From Roseomonas sp. (lineage in GTDB: Bacteria > Pseudomonadota > Alphaproteobacteria > Acetobacterales > Acetobacteraceae), in the NCBI GenBank assembly GCA_020249505.1, contig JADCFN010000048.1, positions 1-44,835 on the forward strand: DNA of 44,835 nucleotides, given 5' to 3'. The translations under genes were made by a program, and so were the position numbers. The notes under the pieces are model-generated. The model saw only the letters and a list, made by a program, of their open reading frames with translations, searched no databases and had not been told where the DNA came from. Shown here piece by piece: positions 7,554 through 16,085 of the stretch. Position 1 is the stretch's first letter. The number at the start of each line of letters is the position of its first letter.

Positions 7554-8429
7554 ATGCGTTTGGTCACATTCTCGGATGCTTCGGGCACGCGTATTGGTGC
7601 CATGGATGAGGCAGGCGCACTACGCGACATCACCGCCGCTGCCCCATCGCTGCCGCGTGATATGCTTGGGCTGATTGCGGCGGGGCCGATAGCGCTGGCT
7701 GCTGCGCGCGATGCGCTCGGCAAGGCGCCGTTGGTGGATGGGGCCAAGATTTTGGCGCCCATTCCGCGCCCACCAAAAAACGTGTTCTGTGTCGGCAAGA
7801 ACTACCACGAACACGCCAAGGAATTCGCAGGTTCAGGCTTTGATGGCGGGGCCAAGGATGTGGTGCCGCCCTACCCTGTTGTCTTTTCCAAACCCCATAC
7901 CGCGATCATCGCAACGGGCGAATCTATTCTCAGCCATTTGGACCCAACGGGCGGCCTTGATTACGAAGGCGAATTGGCGATTGTCATCGGCCAGGGCGGG
8001 CGCGGCATTTCCAAAGCCGCCGCGCTTTCGCATGTATTCGGCTATACCATCATCAACGATGTGACCGCGCGGCATTTGCAGAAGCGCCATAGCCAATGGG
8101 TATTGGGCAAGGGCTTGGATAGTTTCTGCCCCATGGGCCCCGCCATCCTGACCGCCGATGAAGCGCCGGACCCAACGAAGCTTCGCCTGATCACGCATGT
8201 GAATGGCGAAAAGCGCCAGGATGCGCTTGTTGCGGATTTGATCTTCGATGTGCCAACCCTGATTGAAGCGATCAGCGCCGCGATTACGCTTGAGCCCGGC
8301 GATGTGATCGCAACCGGCACGCCGGTTGGCGTTGGCATTGGCTTCACCCCGCCGAAATTCCTGCAAAAGGGCGACATGGTCCGGATTGAAATCAGCGGGA
8401 TTGGTATGCTCGAAAATCCTGTCGCCTGA
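7554..8429 (+). CDS. fumarylacetoacetate hydrolase family protein
   Basis: A 291-residue FAH-fold hydrolase or isomerase. The fold core is complete: NVFCVGKNYHEHAKE, the metal-binding glutamates in DYEGELAIVIG, the aspartate in INDVTARHLQ, and TGTPVGVG near the end. Family members hydrolyse C-C bonds in 3-acylpyruvates or 2,4-diketo sugar acids, or isomerise 5-carboxymethyl-2-hydroxymuconate. Length is normal. It lies between an enolase-superfamily enzyme and a Bug binding protein on the same strand, which favours sugar-acid or aromatic-acid breakdown. AAAAAGGGATAGG supplies the ribosome site. A 216-base gap precedes it with no gene, so it may have its own promoter. Confidence 0.9.
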   Translation: MRLVTFSDASGTRIGAMDEAGALRDITAAAPSLPRDMLGLIAAGPIALAAARDALGKAPLVDGAKILAPIPRPPKNVFCVGKNYHEHAKEFAGSGFDGGAKDVVPPYPVVFSKPHTAIIATGESILSHLDPTGGLDYEGELAIVIGQGGRGISKAAALSHVFGYTIINDVTARHLQKRHSQWVLGKGLDSFCPMGPAILTADEAPDPTKLRLITHVNGEKRQDALVADLIFDVPTLIEAISAAITLEPGDVIATGTPVGVGIGFTPPKFLQKGDMVRIEISGIGMLENPVA

Positions 8430-8455
8430 AACAACAATAAACGGGAGGATACAAT

Positions 8456-9427
8456 ATGCAAAGACGCTCTCTTTTGGTCGGGACCACAACGCTCCCCTTC
8501 GCCATGCCGGCGCTGGCGCAAGAGAATTTCCCATCGCGCGCGGTTTCCATGGTGGTCGCCTTCCCGCCTGGTGGGCAGGCGGATGTGGTGGGCCGCCCAG
8601 CCGCTGCCACGCTGGAACGGATTTGGCGCGTGCCAGTGCCAATCACCAATCGCGGTGGCGCGGCGGGCGAAATTGGCAATGGCTTCGTCGCGCGCAGCGC
8701 GCCCGATGGCTATACGCTGCTGATGGGTCTTTCTTCCATGACCTTCCTGCCGGAAGCCGCCCGCATCAATGGCCGCACCCCGGCCTATACGCCTGAGATG
8801 CTGACGCCGATTGCATTGTTCTCCGCCGATCCCACCGTGCTGGTGGTGCCGGCATCAAGCCCCATTCGCACGATTGAAGAATTCATCGCCGAAGTGCGCG
8901 CGAAGCCAGGTCAGATCGCCTATTCCTCGGCGGGGAATTACTCTGCCTTGCATGTGCCGATGGCGATGCTGTCTCAAGCGGCAGGCTTGCAGATGCTGCA
9001 TGTGCCCTTCCAAGGTGGAGGCCCGGCGCTGACCGCGATTTTGAGCGGGCAGGTGCAGGCGCTTTCCTCCGGCCCCGGCCCCGTGGCGCAGCATGTGCGT
9101 GATGGGCGGTTGCGCGCGCTTGCCACCTGGGGGCGCCAGCGCCTCAAGGGTTTTGAGGATGTGCCGACGCTCGTGGAAAAGGGTTTTGCGGATGTGGAAT
9201 TCTACATCTGGGTCGGGCTTTTCGCGCCCGCCGGCACGCCGCCCGCCATCATTGACCGCATTCGCGATGCCGCACGGCAAGTGGCGCAGGACGCAGATTT
9301 CCAGCGCATTATGGCAGCATCAGGCAATACGCTCGATTTCCGCGAAGGCGATGCCTTCCGCCGTTTTTATGATGAGGATGCGGGCAGGTTGCTGCGCGTG
9401 ATCCGGGCGCTGGGCAAGATTGAATAG
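8456..9427 (+). CDS. tripartite tricarboxylate transporter substrate-binding protein (Bug family)
   Basis: A 323-residue periplasmic Bug/TctC-type binding protein. The leader MQRRSLLVGTTTLPFAMPALA has an RR pair and ends AxA. The mature part holds the family landmarks: VVAFPPGGQADVVGR, NRGGAAGEIG, PDGYTLLMG, an AYSSAGN-type loop and LHVPFQGGGPA, which bind carboxylate ligands. No TctA or TctB membrane partners are present in the window, so it is an orphan that must share a transporter elsewhere or sense its ligand. AACGGGAGGATACAAT gives a strong ribosome site. It sits 26 bases after the FAH gene, presumably in the same transcript, so its ligand may be the acid degraded by that pathway. Confidence 0.93.
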   Translation: MQRRSLLVGTTTLPFAMPALAQENFPSRAVSMVVAFPPGGQADVVGRPAAATLERIWRVPVPITNRGGAAGEIGNGFVARSAPDGYTLLMGLSSMTFLPEAARINGRTPAYTPEMLTPIALFSADPTVLVVPASSPIRTIEEFIAEVRAKPGQIAYSSAGNYSALHVPMAMLSQAAGLQMLHVPFQGGGPALTAILSGQVQALSSGPGPVAQHVRDGRLRALATWGRQRLKGFEDVPTLVEKGFADVEFYIWVGLFAPAGTPPAIIDRIRDAARQVAQDADFQRIMAASGNTLDFREGDAFRRFYDEDAGRLLRVIRALGKIE

Positions 9428-9434
9428 CGCCCTT

Positions 9435-9460
9435 GCCTGCGCTGCGTCGCTAGCGCAGGC
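9435..9460 (+). terminator. hairpin after Bug gene, possible terminator
   Basis: A 9-bp perfect stem GCCTGCGCT / AGCGCAGGC with an eight-base loop lies directly after the Bug gene stop. A TTGATT run follows rather than a true T-tract, so termination would be weak or the hairpin may protect the 3' end of the upstream message. Confidence 0.4.
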
Positions 9461-9492
9461 TTGATTCTAGTTTTGACAATTTTGAGGATAGC

Positions 9493-10671
9493 ATGACCAC
9501 CGAAGCGCAAATCACTGCTTGGCTTGCCACGCAACAGGACGCCATGCTCGCTGAGCTCAAGGAAATGGTGAATACCGATGGTGGTTCCTATGACAAGGCG
9601 GGCGTGGATCGCACCGGCGCCCAGGTGAAGCGCTTTCTTGAAGGGCAAGGCATCGCGGTGGAAGTAGTACCACGCGAAAAACATGGCGATTGCCTGCGCG
9701 GGATTGTGCCCGGTGCGCATGAAATCGCTTCCGGTAATCAGCAGAAGAATATCGTGCTGATGGGGCATCGGGACACGGTTTTCCCAAAAGGCGAACCGGA
9801 ACGCCGGCCTTTCACCATTCAGGGCAATATCGCCTATGGGCCAGGTGTTGCCGATATGAAGGCAGGTATTGTCATGAATATGTTCGTCCTTGCCGCCTTC
9901 CATAAATTCGGCGGCGCGCCGGGGCCGCTCGTTGGGCTTTTCACCGGGGATGAGGAAATCGGCAGCCCCGAAGGCCGCCCGGTGATAGAAAATGAAGCAC
10001 GCAGCGCGCGTGTTGTCTTCAATAGCGAACCGGGCCGGCCTTCCGGCAATGTTGTCACGGGGCGCAAGGGTGGCGTGTTTTCCGTGGTGGATATTGAAGG
10101 CAAGGCCGCGCATTCCGGTGGCAATTTCGAAGCCGGCATCAGCGCCATTGGCGAGGCTGCGCAGAAGATCGTCGCCATTCATGCGCTGACGGATTTGAAG
10201 CGCGGCATTACGCTGAATGTCGGTTTGGTGAGTGGGGGGCAAAGCGTGAATACCGTCGCCCCCGCCTGCCAATTCCAGATTGATCTGCGCTATGTGGAAT
10301 TGGCGGATCGCGATGAGGTTGTCGGCAAGCTGCACGACATTGTCGCGAAATCCTACGTGCCCGGCACCAAGGCCAAGCTGGTCATCAAGGGTGAATTCCT
10401 GCCGCTGAATGCAACACCGGCCAGTGAGCGTGTCTTCGCGCTGTATCAGGGCGCGGCCACGGATAGCGGCCTGAAAGTGGCTGGCGAGTTTTCCGGTGGC
10501 TGCGCCGATAGCGGTTTTACGGCGGCGATTGGCGCACCCACCATCTGCGCAGTCGGCCCCGTGGGCGGCAAGGCGCATAGTCCGGAAGAATATCTGGAAA
10601 TTGACAGTATGATCCCGCGCGCCCAGGCCATGGCGCGCGCCATCATGCGGCTTGAAAAGGCGGGGCTGTAA
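9493..10671 (+). CDS. M20 family metallopeptidase
   Basis: A 392-residue M20 zinc peptidase of the glutamate carboxypeptidase / CPG2 type. Metal-site motifs are in order: MGHRDTVFP (His, then the catalytic Asp), GPGVADMKAG (bridging Asp), TGDEEIGS (catalytic Glu pair), then a dimerisation domain starting near GRKGGVFSVVDIEGKAAHSGG. The late histidine ligand is in GGKAHSPEEYLE. No signal peptide, so cytoplasmic. Known relatives cleave C-terminal glutamate, N-acyl groups or small peptides. GAGGATAGC lies before the ATG. It ends the plus-strand catabolic group and may deacylate or hydrolyse the imported compound; that link is inference from position only. Confidence 0.9.
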   Translation: MTTEAQITAWLATQQDAMLAELKEMVNTDGGSYDKAGVDRTGAQVKRFLEGQGIAVEVVPREKHGDCLRGIVPGAHEIASGNQQKNIVLMGHRDTVFPKGEPERRPFTIQGNIAYGPGVADMKAGIVMNMFVLAAFHKFGGAPGPLVGLFTGDEEIGSPEGRPVIENEARSARVVFNSEPGRPSGNVVTGRKGGVFSVVDIEGKAAHSGGNFEAGISAIGEAAQKIVAIHALTDLKRGITLNVGLVSGGQSVNTVAPACQFQIDLRYVELADRDEVVGKLHDIVAKSYVPGTKAKLVIKGEFLPLNATPASERVFALYQGAATDSGLKVAGEFSGGCADSGFTAAIGAPTICAVGPVGGKAHSPEEYLEIDSMIPRAQAMARAIMRLEKAGL

Positions 10672-10682
10672 CAGCCCCCCCG

Positions 10683-11654
10683 TCACCCCACGCGCCAGGG
10701 GCGCACCTGCCAAAGCTGCTTCAGCCGATCATCCACGGATTGCGCGAAGGCGCGGTATTCAGCACCGACAAGGGTATTGAGCGGCATGAAATTGCGCGCC
10801 GCTTCGCGCTTGAAATTCTCATCTGCCAAAGCGGTGCGGAAGGCTGCTTCTAGCCGCGCCACAATGGCGGGCGGCATATTGGGCGGGCCGATAATCCCGC
10901 GGCTGGCGCCATGCACCAGGTCAAAGCCCAATTCGCGGAAGGTCGGCACATCAGCGGCTTCCGGCTGACGCGCTACCGCCGCCTGGGCCAGCATCCGCAC
11001 CTTGCCCTCACGCGCCAATTGCAGCGCGTCATTCACATTGATCGCCGCGACATCCATGTTGCCGCCGAGCAATTGCGGAATAAGCGGCGCGGCGCCGGCG
11101 AAGGGCACCTGGATCATGGGCCTCAGCCCCGCCAGCTCCTCAAAATGCAGTACAAAAAGATGATCATCGCTGCCAATGCCAGTGGTGGCATAAGTGATCT
11201 GCTCGGGCCGAGCCTTCGCCGCAGCCACCAGATCCTGCAAGGTTTTCAGCGGGCTATCGGCGCGTACATAAAAGCAATTGGCGTCTTCAACGATGTTGCA
11301 GAGGAAGGTGAAATCCATGGCGCGATAACGCACCTGGCGTTCCAGCGGAATGGCGTTATGCGCAGGGATGGTGGTGGCGCCGATGGTGTAGCCATCCGCC
11401 GCGGCGTTGAAGGTAGCTTCCAGACCAATCTGCCCGGCGGCGCCCGTGCGGTTGATAATGACGGGCCTCAGGCCCGGGATTTGCGCCGCCACCAGCGGCA
11501 TGACCAGCCGTGTCATGATGTCCACGCCCCCGCCGGCAGGAAAAGGCACAATCACTTCCATGGGCTTGTCACCCGGCCAGGCGGTTTGCGCCCGCACAAT
11601 GGAGGGGGTGGCAAGCAGGCTTGCGGATGCCAAAAGGCTGCGGCGATTGATCAT
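10683..11654 (-). CDS. tripartite tricarboxylate transporter substrate-binding protein (Bug family)
   Basis: A 323-residue Bug protein with the leader MINRRSLLASASLLATPSIVRA. Landmarks are EVIVPFPAGGGVDIMTR, INRTGAAGQIG, ADGYTIGA, a YATTGIGSDDHL loop and IQVPFAGAAPLIP. It is a tandem paralogue of the gene at 11732-12703: both share the INRTGA/SNRPGA, GADGYT and GIGSDDHL-type segments and the same length. The pair is separated by 77 bases and is on the minus strand. No membrane components are nearby. The ligand is probably a small carboxylic acid, not identifiable from sequence. Confidence 0.92.
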   Translation of the reverse strand: MINRRSLLASASLLATPSIVRAQTAWPGDKPMEVIVPFPAGGGVDIMTRLVMPLVAAQIPGLRPVIINRTGAAGQIGLEATFNAAADGYTIGATTIPAHNAIPLERQVRYRAMDFTFLCNIVEDANCFYVRADSPLKTLQDLVAAAKARPEQITYATTGIGSDDHLFVLHFEELAGLRPMIQVPFAGAAPLIPQLLGGNMDVAAINVNDALQLAREGKVRMLAQAAVARQPEAADVPTFRELGFDLVHGASRGIIGPPNMPPAIVARLEAAFRTALADENFKREAARNFMPLNTLVGAEYRAFAQSVDDRLKQLWQVRPWRVG

Positions 11655-11731
11655 TGTTTTTCCTCCCGTGCTTGAATGCGAAGCCTAAAGGCGATGGACG
11701 CCGAAGTGCAACTTACCCGATCAAAAACTGC

Positions 11732-12703
11732 TCACCGCCGCCAGGGCCGCCGGGCGAAAAGCGCACGCACAGCCTCCCCTTCCGCCAGCACCATGGCGCG
11801 ATATTCCGCACCCACCAGAGGGCGCAGCGGCAGTGAGACCTTTTCCGCTTCCTGCGCGAAGCGAGGATCGGCCAAGGTTTCGCGGAAGGCGGCTTCCAGC
11901 ATCCGCACCGTGGCAGCAGGCAGGCCAGGCGGGCCGACAATGCCGCGCGCACTGCCAATCACCACATCAAAGCCCAATTCGCGAAAGGTCGGGACCTGCG
12001 CGGCAGCCGACCAGCGCGTGGGTGAAGCCTGCGCCAGGCAACGGATGCGCCCTTCGCGCATCAGCACGATCCCCTCGCTCATGTTGAAGGAAGCGACATC
12101 AACGGCGCCCGAGAGCAAATCCCGCTGCACCTGTGCCGTGCCATTGAAAGGCGCATGCAGGGCGCGGATATCGGCGGCCTCTTCCAGGCCCAGCAGCACC
12201 AGATGATCATCGGAACCAACGCCGGCGGCGCTGCCGACCGAAAGCGCTTCGGGCTTTTCGCGCAGCCTTGCGACAAGATCGCCCAGCGTGCGCAAAGGCG
12301 AATTCGCCAGCACCCATAAACCGCAGGCATCATCTACGATATTGGCGATATAGGTAAACTCCTCGGCCTTCCAGCGCACCGGCCGTTCCAATGGGAGCGT
12401 CGAGACATTCAAGCTGCCAATGGTGCCGAGCGTATAGCCATCAGGGGCCGCGTTGAAGATCGCCTCCATGCCAAGCTGACCAGACGCGCCGGGACGATTG
12501 CTGATGACAAAGCGCACGCCGGGCAGGCGCGGCGTGACCTGATGCGTCGCAAAGCGCGCCGTCGCATCCACACCACCCCCTGGTGGGAAGGGCACAATCA
12601 TTTCAATGGCGCGATCCTGCGGCCAGGCCGCCTGCGCCTGTTTGACCCAAGGCGCTGCCAGCAGCCCGCCTGCCAGAAACGATGCTTGACGCCGCGTGAC
12701 CAT
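11732..12703 (-). CDS. tripartite tricarboxylate transporter substrate-binding protein (Bug family)
   Basis: A 323-residue Bug protein, leader MVTRRQASFLAGGLLAAPWVKQAQA with an RR pair. The mature part has EMIVPFPPGGGVDATAR, NRPGASGQLGMEAIF, PDGYTLGT, SAAGVGSDDHLV and HAPFNGTAQVQRDL. It is the upstream member of a tandem pair with 10683-11654, and the two share enough local motifs to have arisen by duplication. The divergent neighbour at 12845 is a thioesterase, with the intervening 141 bases presumably holding both promoters. Ligand unknown; orphan as for the other copies. Confidence 0.92.
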   Translation of the reverse strand: MVTRRQASFLAGGLLAAPWVKQAQAAWPQDRAIEMIVPFPPGGGVDATARFATHQVTPRLPGVRFVISNRPGASGQLGMEAIFNAAPDGYTLGTIGSLNVSTLPLERPVRWKAEEFTYIANIVDDACGLWVLANSPLRTLGDLVARLREKPEALSVGSAAGVGSDDHLVLLGLEEAADIRALHAPFNGTAQVQRDLLSGAVDVASFNMSEGIVLMREGRIRCLAQASPTRWSAAAQVPTFRELGFDVVIGSARGIVGPPGLPAATVRMLEAAFRETLADPRFAQEAEKVSLPLRPLVGAEYRAMVLAEGEAVRALFARRPWRR

Positions 12704-12844
12704 GTTTGCCCCCGGATGGTTTTCTTGAGACCGATGTTAGCGCCCCCTGCCCCGGCGGCAAGAAAATTCAGCGCTTGCCCGTCCGCGTGATGCCAGCGGC
12801 ACCTGATCAGGCTAGAAAGGGGCTTGCAAGCACGGGGGATCGGA

Positions 12845-13294
12845 ATGCTGGACGCAGCAACACGCGCGGAATTTCAGGTGGAAGGCCATTGGGCCATGGC
12901 GCGGCGGCATCGCATTCGCTGGATCCAATGCGACATCTACGCCCATATCAATCACGCCGCCTATTTCACGATGTTTGAGGATATGCGGATTGATTGGTGG
13001 CTTGCCTCGGGCGGGCGGTTTGGGGCGGATGCGGAAGGGCCGGTGGTGGGTTCAATCGAAGCCAAATACCTCCGCCCCGGGCATTTCAATGAGGATGTGC
13101 TGCTGACCGTGCGCGCGGTGAGTTTCCGGCGGAGTTCCTTCATCCATGAATACGGGTTGTGGCGCGATGGGTTATTGTGTTCCGGGCGCGCCGTTTGCGT
13201 GATTGTGAATAACGCGACCGGTGCCAAGGCACCCATTTCAGACGCGCTGCGCCAATTGATGCTGACCCGTGATCAGGCGATTGCCGAGGGTTAA
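12845..13294 (+). CDS. acyl-CoA thioesterase, hotdog fold (4HBT type)
   Basis: A 149-residue hotdog-fold thioesterase of the YbgC/4-hydroxybenzoyl-CoA type. The block HRIRWIQCDIYAHINHAAYFTMFEDMRIDW carries the family Asp and the HxNHxxYF pattern around the active site. The later strands (YLRPGHFNEDVLLTVRAVSFRRSSFIHEYGLW) fit the rest of the fold. I start at the ATG at 12845, six bases after GGGGGAT; a TTG at 12824 would add seven residues. It is followed at 18 bases by a crotonase and then a dehydrogenase, which suggests an acyl-CoA degradation operon in which it releases the free acid. Confidence 0.85.
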   Translation: MLDAATRAEFQVEGHWAMARRHRIRWIQCDIYAHINHAAYFTMFEDMRIDWWLASGGRFGADAEGPVVGSIEAKYLRPGHFNEDVLLTVRAVSFRRSSFIHEYGLWRDGLLCSGRAVCVIVNNATGAKAPISDALRQLMLTRDQAIAEG

Positions 13295-13312
13295 AAACAG
13301 GAAGGACACGCC

Positions 13313-14089
13313 ATGGCCCATCAATTCTGCGACGTGCGCGACGAAGGGCGCTTGCGCGTTGTCACGCTCAATCGTCCCGAAGTGATGAATGCACTGCATG
13401 CCGATGCGCATGAGGAATTGGAGAAGGTTTGGGATGAGTTTGCACAAAACCCTGAGCTTTGGGTCGGCATTGTCACCGGCGCCGGGGATCGCGCCTTTTC
13501 CGCCGGCAATGATTTGAAAGTCCAGGCCGCCGGCAAGCGTCGGCCCATGCCGCCGAGCGGTTTTGCCGGCCTCACCAATCGCTTTGATCTGGAAAAACCG
13601 GTGATCGCCGCGGTGAATGGCATTGCCATGGGCGGCGGTTTTGAAATCGCCCTCGCCTGCGATTTGATTATCGCCGCCGAGAATGCGCTTTTTGCCCTGC
13701 CCGAACCACGTGTTGGGCTTGTTGCGGGCGCTGGCGGCTTGCATCGCCTGCCGCGCATGATTGGCCAAAAGCAGGCGCTCGGCATGATCCTGACCGGGCG
13801 GCGCGTGCCAGCGGCGGAGGGGCTCAAGCTTGGTTTCGTGAATGAGGTTGTGCCGCAAGGTGAGGCCCTGGAGGCGGCGAAGCGTTGGGCGGCGCTGATC
13901 CTGGAATGCTCGCCGCTTGCGATCCGGGCTTCAAAACAGGCGGTTTATGCGGGGTTGGATGAGGAAAGCCTCGCGACCGCGATCGGCACCATGTATCCAG
14001 CGCAAGCGCGCAATCGCGACAGCCAGGATTATATCGAAGGCCCGAAAGCCTTTGCTGAAAAGCGCAAACCGAATTGGCGGAATATGTAA
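13313..14089 (+). CDS. enoyl-CoA hydratase/isomerase family protein (crotonase)
   Basis: A 258-residue crotonase-fold protein. Oxyanion-hole segments are present (FSAGNDLK and NGIAMGGGFEIALACDLIIA). One catalytic glutamate is kept as Glu131 in LPEPRVG. The second glutamate of true hydratases, in the xxxEMxLTG position, is Gly157 (ALGMILTG). A one-glutamate active site is more usual for isomerases or other crotonases than for 2-enoyl-CoA hydratase, so the exact reaction is uncertain. GGAAGGACACGCC precedes the ATG. It shares a probable operon with the thioesterase and the following beta-hydroxyacid dehydrogenase. Confidence 0.88.
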   Translation: MAHQFCDVRDEGRLRVVTLNRPEVMNALHADAHEELEKVWDEFAQNPELWVGIVTGAGDRAFSAGNDLKVQAAGKRRPMPPSGFAGLTNRFDLEKPVIAAVNGIAMGGGFEIALACDLIIAAENALFALPEPRVGLVAGAGGLHRLPRMIGQKQALGMILTGRRVPAAEGLKLGFVNEVVPQGEALEAAKRWAALILECSPLAIRASKQAVYAGLDEESLATAIGTMYPAQARNRDSQDYIEGPKAFAEKRKPNWRNM

Positions 14090-14149
14090 GGCGCCATGTA
14101 AAAAGCTTGAAAATTCTTGACTGATGAACAGACTACACGGAGAGCGCTA

Positions 14150-15031
14150 ATGAAGGAAAAGATCGCCGTTTTCGGCATGGGCCAGATGGGGGCGAATATG
14201 GCCGCCCGCCTCACCGAACAGGGTTTCGATGTGCTGGGTTATGACATCAACCCAGCGCGCCGGCAGGAATTGGCCGAACGCCAGATCGCGGTTGCCGATA
14301 CGGTGGAAGCCGCGCTCGCCGGCCGCCCCGTGGTGCTGACCAGCCTGCCCGATCCTGCCGCCGCAAAATCCGCCTGGCTCGCGCCCGGAGGCCTCGTGGA
14401 TCAGGCAGCGCCCGGCACGCTGATGATCGAGCTTTCAACCCTTGATCCCGACACGATGCGCGAAATCGCCGCCGCTGCTGCCGCCAAGGATATTGCCGTT
14501 TTGGATTGCCCCGTGAGTGGCGGGCCGATGGAATCACTCCGTGGTGAATTGGTGCTGATTGTGGGCGGAGATGTCGCGGATATCCGCCGTGCGGAGCCGG
14601 TGCTGGAAAGCCTTGGGCAATCCTGGTCCCATACCGGGCCGGTCGGCACTGCAAAGGCCGTCAAGCTGGTCAACAACATGATGTCCATGGGCAATGTGCT
14701 GATTGCCTGCGAAGCCTTCGCGCTAGGTGAAGCGGCGGGTGTCGCGCCGGAGACGCTGTATCAGGTGCTCTCCCAAAGCGGCGGGCGATCCTTTCATTTC
14801 ACCAAGCGTTTCCCAAAGGCGCTCAAGAATGATTTCGATCCCGGCTTCAAGATGGAACTTGGCGAAAAGGACTTGGCACTCGCAATTGATTTTGGGCGCG
14901 CCTTACGCCAGCCCACGCCAGCCACCTCAGCGGTGCGCGAATTGATGGCGCAGGCGCTGGCAACCGGCTATCGCGGGCGTGATGTGGTGGCGCTGCTTGA
15001 GATGTTTCGCGGCTTTACCGCGAAGAAATAA
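14150..15031 (+). CDS. NAD(P)-dependent beta-hydroxyacid dehydrogenase
   Basis: A 293-residue member of the 3-hydroxyisobutyrate / L-threonate / tartronate-semialdehyde reductase family. The N-terminal Rossmann motif GMGQMGANMA is followed by the substrate block DCPVSGGPMESLRGEL and the catalytic lysine segment AVKLVNNMMSMG, then the all-alpha C-terminal domain ending near GYRGRDVVALLEMF. The ATG at 14150 has CGGAGAG seven bases upstream; an earlier TTG is less likely. It converges on a DenD-like D-erythronate dehydrogenase, which makes an L-threonate-type (LtnD) role attractive but unproven. It may also belong with the two acyl-CoA genes upstream, 60 bases away. Confidence 0.88.
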   Translation: MKEKIAVFGMGQMGANMAARLTEQGFDVLGYDINPARRQELAERQIAVADTVEAALAGRPVVLTSLPDPAAAKSAWLAPGGLVDQAAPGTLMIELSTLDPDTMREIAAAAAAKDIAVLDCPVSGGPMESLRGELVLIVGGDVADIRRAEPVLESLGQSWSHTGPVGTAKAVKLVNNMMSMGNVLIACEAFALGEAAGVAPETLYQVLSQSGGRSFHFTKRFPKALKNDFDPGFKMELGEKDLALAIDFGRALRQPTPATSAVRELMAQALATGYRGRDVVALLEMFRGFTAKK

Positions 15032-15049
15032 GGGGCGTTACAAGCCCCT
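15031..15049. terminator. small hairpin between convergent genes
   Basis: AGGGGC and GCCCCT form a 6-bp stem with a seven-base loop exactly over the facing stop codons of the two convergent genes. It has no T-tract on either strand, so any terminator activity would be weak. Confidence 0.3.
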
Positions 15050-16021
15050 CTCTGCTTTCGTTGCGGCCAGATCATCCTCGATAAACCCTTGGATGATCTC
15101 CTCCATCGGTTCCTGTTCCTTGAAGCCAAGGCGGTGCGCGCGCGTCGCGGCGAAGGCGCCGGGCCAGCCATTGACGATGTCAAACACTTCCTTGTCGAAG
15201 ACGAAGCCGACCTGGTCGCGCGCCGCCTTGCCGGCCACCTGTTCCAGCGCGCCCAGGATTTTCGCGACTGTCAGGCTGCGACCGGGTGGATTGATGCCGC
15301 GGTCGAGCCCAAGCGGTGCAGTATCCATCGCGGCCGCATGCAAAAACCATTCAATCGTGGCGCGGGGGGAACAAATCCAGACAGCGAAATCATCCGGCAC
15401 CGGGCAATTCGTCTCAAGTCCCAGCAAGGGTTCGCGCACAATGGCGGAAACGAAAGATGACGCTGCCTTATTGGGCCGGCCCGGGCGCACCATCACGGTC
15501 GGCAGGCGTAGGTTCACCGCATCAAGGAAGCCTCGGCGCGATGCATCATGCAGCAGCAATTCGCCAATGGCCTTTTGCGCGCCATAGGAATTGGTCGGGA
15601 TTTGCCGGCCATCATCCGGCACCACCGCATCCTGACCGCCGCCGAAGGACGCAACCGAAGATGTGAAAATCACGCGCGGCCTGGTGCCAAGCGCGCGGCA
15701 GGCGGCGAGCACCGCTAGCGTCCCATGCAGATTGACCTTCATGCCCAGATCGAAATCCGCTTCCGCCGCAGCACTCACCACTGCGGCAAGGTGGAACACG
15801 ACCTCGGTCCCCGCCGGGATGGCGGCGGCCACGGCGGCGTGGTCCGCCACATCGCCGCCAAGGCAGGTTACCGGGAAGGGCGCTGGCAGGGTTGCAGGCG
15901 CGGCAAGGTCGAATAACGTGAGGCCGGTGATGGCCCGCCCGCCGAGCGCGCCATCCTTGGCGAGCCGCGTCGCCAATTTACGCCCCAAAAAGCCAGCCCC
16001 GCCCAGAATGGTGATCCGCAT
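15038..16021 (-). CDS. denD: D-erythronate dehydrogenase-like NAD-dependent epimerase/dehydratase family protein
   Basis: A 327-residue extended short-chain dehydrogenase. Motifs are GGAGFLGRKLA (NAD site), HLAAVVSAAAEADFDLGMKVNLHGT, VIFTSSVASFGGG and YGAQKAIGELL (YxxxK active site). After it comes the block LRLPTVMVRPGRPNKAASSF with IVREPLLG. Those last blocks are what I recall for DenD, which oxidises D-erythronate to 2-oxo-tetronate. Known DenD genes sit with otnK, otnC and otnI, none of which are in this window, so the rest of the route must be elsewhere or the substrate differs. It is divergent from the diaminopropionate ammonia-lyase gene and convergent with the dehydrogenase at 14150. 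Confidence 0.82.
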   Translation of the reverse strand: MRITILGGAGFLGRKLATRLAKDGALGGRAITGLTLFDLAAPATLPAPFPVTCLGGDVADHAAVAAAIPAGTEVVFHLAAVVSAAAEADFDLGMKVNLHGTLAVLAACRALGTRPRVIFTSSVASFGGGQDAVVPDDGRQIPTNSYGAQKAIGELLLHDASRRGFLDAVNLRLPTVMVRPGRPNKAASSFVSAIVREPLLGLETNCPVPDDFAVWICSPRATIEWFLHAAAMDTAPLGLDRGINPPGRSLTVAKILGALEQVAGKAARDQVGFVFDKEVFDIVNGWPGAFAATRAHRLGFKEQEPMEEIIQGFIEDDLAATKAERGL

Positions 16022-16085
16022 CGCTTTGCCCTCCCGTTACAGTGCAAGGTTTGGCGCGCGGCGCGGAAGGGCGCAATATGGGGAA

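Noticed and set aside
9473-9478. TTGACA as a -35 box before the M20 gene
   Set aside because: It is 15 bases before the ATG, which leaves no room for a -10 box and a leader.
9367-10713. A 448-codon minus-strand frame opposite the M20 peptidase
   Set aside because: Antisense to a clear peptidase with all metal motifs. The composition is typical of GC-rich antisense frames.
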